Assembly (NCBI GenBank): GCA_964617925.1
Contig: CAZTYO010000021.1
Location: 1 to 8,246, forward strand
Source: JABHIB01 sp964617925
GTDB taxonomy: Archaea > Nanobdellota > Nanobdellia > SCGC-AAA011-G17 > PNOQ01
Direction of reading: 5' to 3'
DNA length: 8,246 nt
Part shown: positions 4,129-8,246 of the stretch, piece after piece
Position numbering within the stretch: position 1 is the stretch's first letter
Layout of the letters: each line of letters begins with the position of its first letter
Program-made: the position numbers and the translations under genes
Notes under the pieces: generated by a model
Seen by the model: only the letters and a program-made list of their open reading frames with translations
Told to the model about the DNA's origin: nothing
Database searches by the model: none

Positions 4129-6570
4129 ATGGATTTTCATAAAGTAGAAAGCAAGTGGCAAAAACGTTGGGAAAAAGAGAAAATCTTTGAAGTTAAGAAA
4201 TCAAAAAAGAAAAAATATTATGTTCTTGAAATGTTTCCTTACCCTTCTGGCTCCGGCCTCCATATGGGACATGCTTTTAATTATACTATTGGAGATGTTT
4301 TGACTCGTTTTAAACGTATGCAAGGATTTAATGTTATGTACCCAATGGGTTATGATTCTTTTGGATTGCCTGCAGAAAATGCCGCCATAAAAAATAAATC
4401 TCATCCGAAAAAGTTTACAGAGGATGCAATAAAAAATTATATTTCTCAACAAAAAAGTCTTGGATTGAGTTATGACTGGACTAAGATGATTAAAACTAGT
4501 TCTTCAGATTATTATAAATGGGACCAATGGATTTTCTTAAAAATGTTTGAAAAAGGTTTAGCCTATAAAAAAACATCTCCAGTCAATTGGTGTCCAAAAT
4601 GTAATACAGTTTTAGCTAATGAACAAGTTCATAATGGATTTTGTTGGAGACATGAAAATTGTGAAATTGAAATAAAAAATCTTGATCAATGGTTTTTTAA
4701 AATAACTGATTATGCAGATGAACTTTATGATGGTTTAGAAAAATTAAAAGATTGGCCAGAACCAATAAAAAAACTTCAAAAAAATTGGATAGGAAGAAGT
4801 TTTGGAAGTGAAATTAATTTTGAGGTAAATGGAGAAATTTGGCCGATTTTTACTACTAGGCCAGATACTTTGTTTGGTGTGACTTTCTTAGTTGTTTCTG
4901 CTCAGCATAATAAATTAATGAATTTGGTTACTGATGATGAGAGAAAAAATGTTGAAAGATTTGTTAAAAAGTTAAATTCTGTTAGTGCCGAAGATATTAA
5001 TAAATCAGAGAAAGAAGGAGTTTTTACTGGCAGTTATGCAACTCATCCTTTAACTGGAGATAAGATTCCAATATATGCAGGAAACTTTGTATTAGCAGAT
5101 TATGGTAGCGGAATGGTTATGGCTGTACCAGCACACGATCAAAGAGATTTTGAATTTGCTAAAAAATATAAAATTCCAATAAAAATTGTTATTAGTGGGA
5201 ATGGAAAAGAAACCAGATTGCAAAATGCATTTACAAATCCAGGAATTTTAATTAATTCTGAAAAATTCAATGGCTTAGAAAGTGAAAAAGCTAAAGTTGA
5301 AATAACTAAAGAATTGATCTCTAAAAAGATTGGTAAAAAAACTAAAAATTTCAGGTTAAGAGATTGGTTAATCTCAAGACAAAGATTTTGGGGAACACCA
5401 ATACCCATAATATATTGTGATGAGTGTGGTGCCGTTCCAGTATCTGAAAAAGATTTGCCAGTTAAATTGCCAGACAATATAAAATTTAACGGTTCAGATA
5501 ATCCTTTGAAAAAAAATAAATCATTTTTGGAAGTAAATTGTTCAAAGTGTGGAAAAAAAGGTAAAAGAGAAACTGATACTATGGACACTTTTGTTAATTC
5601 TTCTTGGTATTATTTAAGATATTGTGATCCAAAAAATAATAAAAACATATTTGATAAAACAAAGGTCAATTACTGGTGCCCAGTTGACACCTACATAGGG
5701 GGGAAAGAACATGCATGCATGCATTTGATATACATTAGATTCTACACAAAGTTTTTGAGAGATCTTTGTCTGCTAAAATTTGATGAACCTGCTGTAAAAT
5801 TGTTTAATCAGGGAATGCTTCATGGTGAAGATGGAGATAAGATGAGCAAATCTAAAGGTAATATAGTTCTGCCAGAAACAGTTTCGAAGAAATATGGAAT
5901 TGATACTGCAAGGTTATTTTTAGTTTCTAGTGCTTCTCCAGATAAGGATATAGATTGGGATACAAAGGGCATTGAAGGCAGTATGAGATTCTTAAATAAA
6001 ATTGCAGAGAGAGTTCCATCTTTTAAGATTACTAAAACTAGTCAAAGACTTTCTAGTAAATTAAACAAAACAATAAAAGAAGTTACTGAAGATATTGAAG
6101 AGTTTAGATATAATCTTGCTATAATCAAAATTAGATCTTTGTTTGATTATATTGAAGAAATTAGTAAAAGAGATCTTGAGTCTGCTTTAAAATTATTAGC
6201 ACCTTTTTGTCCCCATATTGCAGAAGAACTTTGGTCTAAAGTTGATGGAAAGGGTTTTATTAGTTTGGCAAAGTGGCCAGAATTTGATGAATCAAAAATA
6301 AATGAAAAATTTGACAAAGAAGATGAGTTAATTGATAAACTTGTCAACGATATAAATAATATTTTAACTATTGTTGGAGCAAAAAAGGATGTATTTGTTT
6401 ATGTTCTCCCACAAGAAAAACAAACTTATTTAGATAATCTTGAAGGTATTAAGATTAGAACTGGAATTTCTGAAATTACTATTTATGCTGTTAATGATAA
6501 AGATAAAAAAGATCCTGAAAATAAGTCTAAAAAAGTGAAACCTGGAAGACCAGGAATCCATTTTGAGTAA
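4129..6570 (+). CDS. leuS: Leucyl-tRNA synthetase, bacterial-type core with archaeal-like C-terminus
   Basis: This 813-aa class I synthetase attaches leucine to tRNA-Leu using ATP. Motifs in order: FPYPSG (36-41) with HMGH (45-48), the HIGH motif; GYDSFGLPAENAA after it; a zinc-type cluster with C155, C158, C172 and C178; the CP1 editing domain with TTRPDTLFG (242-250) and GSGMVMAVPAHDQRD (326-340); a second Cys set (C430, C433, C471, C474); RQRFWGTPIP near 420; and KMSKS (571-575). The core, including the position of the editing insert, is bacterial in type. Residues from about 731 to the end instead resemble the archaeal/eukaryotic C-terminal domain and end PGRPGIHFE. At 813 aa it is a little short for bacterial LeuRS (about 860) and shorter than archaeal ones. 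ATG 4129 is chosen over TTG 4120 because it fits the family N-terminus and the TATA spacing. All signature motifs are intact, so it should be active. Confidence 0.95.
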   Translation: MDFHKVESKWQKRWEKEKIFEVKKSKKKKYYVLEMFPYPSGSGLHMGHAFNYTIGDVLTRFKRMQGFNVMYPMGYDSFGLPAENAAIKNKSHPKKFTEDAIKNYISQQKSLGLSYDWTKMIKTSSSDYYKWDQWIFLKMFEKGLAYKKTSPVNWCPKCNTVLANEQVHNGFCWRHENCEIEIKNLDQWFFKITDYADELYDGLEKLKDWPEPIKKLQKNWIGRSFGSEINFEVNGEIWPIFTTRPDTLFGVTFLVVSAQHNKLMNLVTDDERKNVERFVKKLNSVSAEDINKSEKEGVFTGSYATHPLTGDKIPIYAGNFVLADYGSGMVMAVPAHDQRDFEFAKKYKIPIKIVISGNGKETRLQNAFTNPGILINSEKFNGLESEKAKVEITKELISKKIGKKTKNFRLRDWLISRQRFWGTPIPIIYCDECGAVPVSEKDLPVKLPDNIKFNGSDNPLKKNKSFLEVNCSKCGKKGKRETDTMDTFVNSSWYYLRYCDPKNNKNIFDKTKVNYWCPVDTYIGGKEHACMHLIYIRFYTKFLRDLCLLKFDEPAVKLFNQGMLHGEDGDKMSKSKGNIVLPETVSKKYGIDTARLFLVSSASPDKDIDWDTKGIEGSMRFLNKIAERVPSFKITKTSQRLSSKLNKTIKEVTEDIEEFRYNLAIIKIRSLFDYIEEISKRDLESALKLLAPFCPHIAEELWSKVDGKGFISLAKWPEFDESKINEKFDKEDELIDKLVNDINNILTIVGAKKDVFVYVLPQEKQTYLDNLEGIKIRTGISEITIYAVNDKDKKDPENKSKKVKPGRPGIHFE

Positions 6571-6571
6571 T

Positions 6572-7315
6572 ATGGTAATAAAACTAGATAAAATATATGA
6601 ATCCAAACTTGTAAAAAATGAGAAATTATTGAAATTTGATAAAAATCATAAGCTTAGGCCTTCTTGGATAAAAGTTAATGTATGCAAACCTTTTGTTAAA
6701 ATTAAATTTAATAATGAATCATTTTGGTATAGGGGATATTTTGAAAATTATTATTTTATTTTTGAACCAACTTCTGAAGATTATAAAAATTATTATGATG
6801 AAATTTCTAAAGATTATGAAAAATTTGTTCCACATAATAAAGAATTTGGAAGAATAATCTTGAAATTTTTTAATGAACTTAAAATTGGTAATTCTGCAAA
6901 AATCCTTGATGTGGGTGCAGGTACTGGAATAGTTACTGAAGAAATTGTAAAAGAAGGTTTTGAAAATATTACATTATTAGATATATCTGAAAAAGAATTA
7001 AAAATTGCAAAATTTAAAAATAGTTTAAAAAATGCTAAATACCAAGAAATTGATTTAACAAAGGATAAAATAAAAGGTAAATTTGATGTAATTCTTGGAA
7101 CTATGTCTTTAGATTATTTTAAAGGTGAAAAAATGGTTGCCGTTCTTAAAAAAATTCATAATGCTCTTTCTAAAAATGGAAAATTTGTTATTATTGAAAG
7201 ACCTAGATATCCCGAATTTGATTTATTCTTTAAGGAATTGAAAAAAGGTAAATTTAAATTAAAAAACTCTAGAAAAACTATTAGTTATTGTTATTATGTC
7301 GGTGAAAAAAAATAA
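6572..7315 (+). CDS. Class I SAM-dependent methyltransferase
   Basis: This 247-residue protein has a typical Rossmann-type methyltransferase domain from about residue 70. The lead-in DYKNYYDEISKDYEKF (70-85) is followed by motif I, ILDVGAGTG (111-119), which binds S-adenosylmethionine; an acidic residue after strand 2 in LLDIS (135-139); FDVILGTMSLDYF (171-183) in the motif IV region; and LSKNGKFVIIE (199-209). Residues 1-65 form a lead domain I do not recognise. The overall style is like UbiE/Methyltransf_11 proteins, but the substrate (small molecule, protein or RNA) cannot be read from it. The ATG at 6572 follows the leuS stop by one base, so the two are probably one transcript; an in-frame TTG at 6563 is a less likely start. 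No RNA-binding domain is visible, so a link to tRNA rests only on position. Cytoplasmic. Confidence 0.85.
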   Translation: MVIKLDKIYESKLVKNEKLLKFDKNHKLRPSWIKVNVCKPFVKIKFNNESFWYRGYFENYYFIFEPTSEDYKNYYDEISKDYEKFVPHNKEFGRIILKFFNELKIGNSAKILDVGAGTGIVTEEIVKEGFENITLLDISEKELKIAKFKNSLKNAKYQEIDLTKDKIKGKFDVILGTMSLDYFKGEKMVAVLKKIHNALSKNGKFVIIERPRYPEFDLFFKELKKGKFKLKNSRKTISYCYYVGEKK

Positions 7316-7327
7316 TTATTTTTTATT
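7316..7327 (+). terminator. T-rich terminator after the methyltransferase gene
   Basis: TTATTTTTTATT directly follows the stop codon and is the likely end of the leuS-methyltransferase transcript. The remaining bases to 7366 separate two convergent genes and show no clear hairpin or T-run for the minus-strand gene. Confidence 0.45.
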
Positions 7328-7366
7328 AACAAAAATTCCTGAATTATATAGACCTATTACTTATCT

Positions 7367-8077
7367 CTAATACTCCAACTTTTTGAGGGCATCATCTATT
7401 TTTGAAAGATTATATTTTCCAATAACTTCTGGATCTTCTACAACTTTGTATTGATCTTTTAATCCCATTCCTACCCTTATCCTAGCTGATAATTCTGTAC
7501 TTTCATCTAACTCAAAATTGTCATGAACATAATTCTTAACTAAATTTTCAAAATCTTTTGAATATATTTCATTTTGACCAATTTCTTGATCCAAATATTC
7601 TTTTACTTCATCTTTTATATGTTGATAGTTATCTAAATCGGATCTAACTTTATCTGAAAGAGAATTTTTATCTTTTAATGTAATATATCTTTCTTCTAGG
7701 CCCCAATATTCTTCTGCGCCTAAATTGTAAGTCATTTTTGTTGCAATCCTTACATTCAGCTCAATATTCTCCCTAGAATATCTTTCTCCTTCTAAAATTC
7801 CTTCTGCAGATAATAATGAAAATGTATAATCATATAATTCATTCATTGTGTATTCGTTTTCTGAAAGACAATCTTCTAAATTAGTTTTAACATTTTCTAG
7901 CTTAACTTCTAAAGGGATTTGTTGAACAATTGTTGGTTGACCAGGTTGTGTATCAACAGGTTTATCATAATTTAAACCAACTAATGCTATTCCACCAAGA
8001 AGTGCTCCGAACATTTTGTTTGCCGGTTTTTTAATAAAGTCTTTCCAATTTTTGCTGTATTGATTTTTCGAAAACAT
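7367..8077 (-). CDS. N-terminally anchored protein with a possible internal duplication, function unknown
   Basis: This 236-residue protein has a basic N-terminus (1-21), one hydrophobic stretch (about 22-36), a Pro/Gln-rich linker (40-54) and then a mostly helical, acidic region. By the positive-inside rule the N-terminus stays in the cytoplasm and the rest lies outside the membrane, although it could also be a secreted protein. Two stretches look related: about 76-120, containing IELNVRIATKM (105-115), and about 171-210, containing TELSARIRVGM (194-204). Each follows a helix rich in Tyr and Glu, suggesting a duplicated domain. There is one Cys (70). I recognise no family. The ATG at 8077 lies about 23 nt from a TATA-like element, and no Shine-Dalgarno site is present. 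Its neighbour on the same strand is fabH, but it has its own promoter, so a functional link is not implied. Confidence 0.75.
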   Translation of the reverse strand: MFSKNQYSKNWKDFIKKPANKMFGALLGGIALVGLNYDKPVDTQPGQPTIVQQIPLEVKLENVKTNLEDCLSENEYTMNELYDYTFSLLSAEGILEGERYSRENIELNVRIATKMTYNLGAEEYWGLEERYITLKDKNSLSDKVRSDLDNYQHIKDEVKEYLDQEIGQNEIYSKDFENLVKNYVHDNFELDESTELSARIRVGMGLKDQYKVVEDPEVIGKYNLSKIDDALKKLEY

Positions 8078-8092
8078 AAATTTGGAGTATCT

Positions 8093-8113
8093 TTTATATT
8101 TTTAAAGCTTTTT
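8093..8113 (-). promoter_or_regulatory. BRE/TATA promoter of the 7367-8077 gene
   Basis: On the minus strand AAAAAGC (8113-8107) followed by TTTAAAAATATAAA (8106-8093) resembles a BRE plus TATA box. Its centre is about 23 nt from the ATG at 8077, suggesting a leaderless transcript. It fills the 38-bp gap after the fabH stop codon. Confidence 0.45.
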
Positions 8114-8115
8114 AA

Positions 8116-8246
8116 TTATGTGGCCCGATACAAATTTGCTGCCCATGTAAATCCTGCTCCAAATGCTACATTCGCCACCAAACTACCTCTTTTAATTACA
8201 CCTTTCTCAAACGCTTCATTAGCAGCAATAGGAACAGAAGCAGTAG
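8116..8246 (-). CDS. fabH: 3-oxoacyl-ACP synthase III (FabH-like), C-terminal end only
   Basis: The frame enters at the window edge and stops at TAA (8118-8116), giving 42 whole codons. They match the end of FabH: TASVPIAANEAFEKG corresponds to the conserved TSAASxPxALDEA helix, followed by IKRG and VAFGAGFTWAANLYR, the last strands of the thiolase fold (VLLxAFGxGFTWGxALxR). FabH condenses an acyl-CoA starter with malonyl-ACP to begin fatty-acid synthesis. The Gly-rich ending with FTW is unlike archaeal HMG-CoA synthase. The catalytic Cys, His and Asn lie outside the window, so activity cannot be judged, and another FabH-like ketosynthase is possible. In an archaeon this would point to a bacterial-type acyl pathway or gene transfer. 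Confidence 0.85.
   Translation of the reverse strand, partial: TASVPIAANEAFEKGVIKRGSLVANVAFGAGFTWAANLYRAT

Noticed and set aside
4201..4452. 83-aa minus-strand frame opposite the LeuRS N-terminus
   Set aside because: It lies over the FPYPSG and HMGH motifs of leuS and has no features of its own.
5139..5588. 149-aa open frame on the minus strand inside leuS
   Set aside because: It is antisense to well-conserved LeuRS motifs in a gene with strong codon bias, and its translation shows no recognisable domain or start signals.
6147..6347. 66-aa minus-strand frame opposite the 3' part of leuS
   Set aside because: Ser/Phe-rich shadow of the coding strand.

Overview
The window is very A+T-rich (about 30% G+C by eye), densely packed, and most likely from a small-genome DPANN-type archaeon of the Woesearchaeota/Pacearchaeota kind. 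The evidence is indirect. Most genes have an archaeal-looking TATA element 20-30 nt before the start codon, some with a purine-rich BRE-like stretch, and several look leaderless. Two genes instead carry Shine-Dalgarno sites matching the usual 16S tail. The leucyl-tRNA synthetase has a bacterial-type core but ends in a segment that resembles archaeal enzymes. A candidate-phylum bacterium is not excluded.

Layout, left to right. (1) Positions 1-269 hold the end of a Cys-rich protein. It is followed on the same strand by a 74-aa CxxC protein (313-537), a 66-aa hypothetical protein (589-789) and a cytidylyltransferase-fold nucleotidyltransferase (786-1214); the last two overlap by 4 nt. (2) Converging on these is a minus-strand gene (1226-2335). 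Its first ~195 codons encode an N-terminally membrane-anchored protein of unknown type, and its last ~174 codons encode the C-terminal part of a class II lysyl-tRNA synthetase. This is the oddest object in the window: motif 3 and the lysine-pocket region are intact, but motif 1, motif 2 and the anticodon-binding domain are absent. (3) A small two-helix membrane protein (2448-2660, minus) and a 446-aa lipoprotein (2757-4097, plus) diverge from a 96-bp region with back-to-back TATA elements. The lipoprotein has calcium-binding thrombospondin type 3-like repeats, a His/Trp-rich patch and a long Lys/Arg/Pro tail. (4) leuS (4129-6570) is followed one base later by a SAM-dependent methyltransferase gene (6572-7315), probably as one operon. 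(5) On the minus strand, a second N-terminally anchored protein of unknown function (7367-8077) lies downstream of the 3' end of a fabH-like gene (8116 to the window edge).

Functionally the window mixes translation (leuS, a LysRS fragment), nucleotide-sugar or alcohol-phosphate activation (the cytidylyltransferase), a lipid-type ketosynthase (fabH) and at least three surface or membrane-anchored proteins. I see no CRISPR array, transposase, tRNA or rRNA. No stretch longer than 300 bases lacks a gene.
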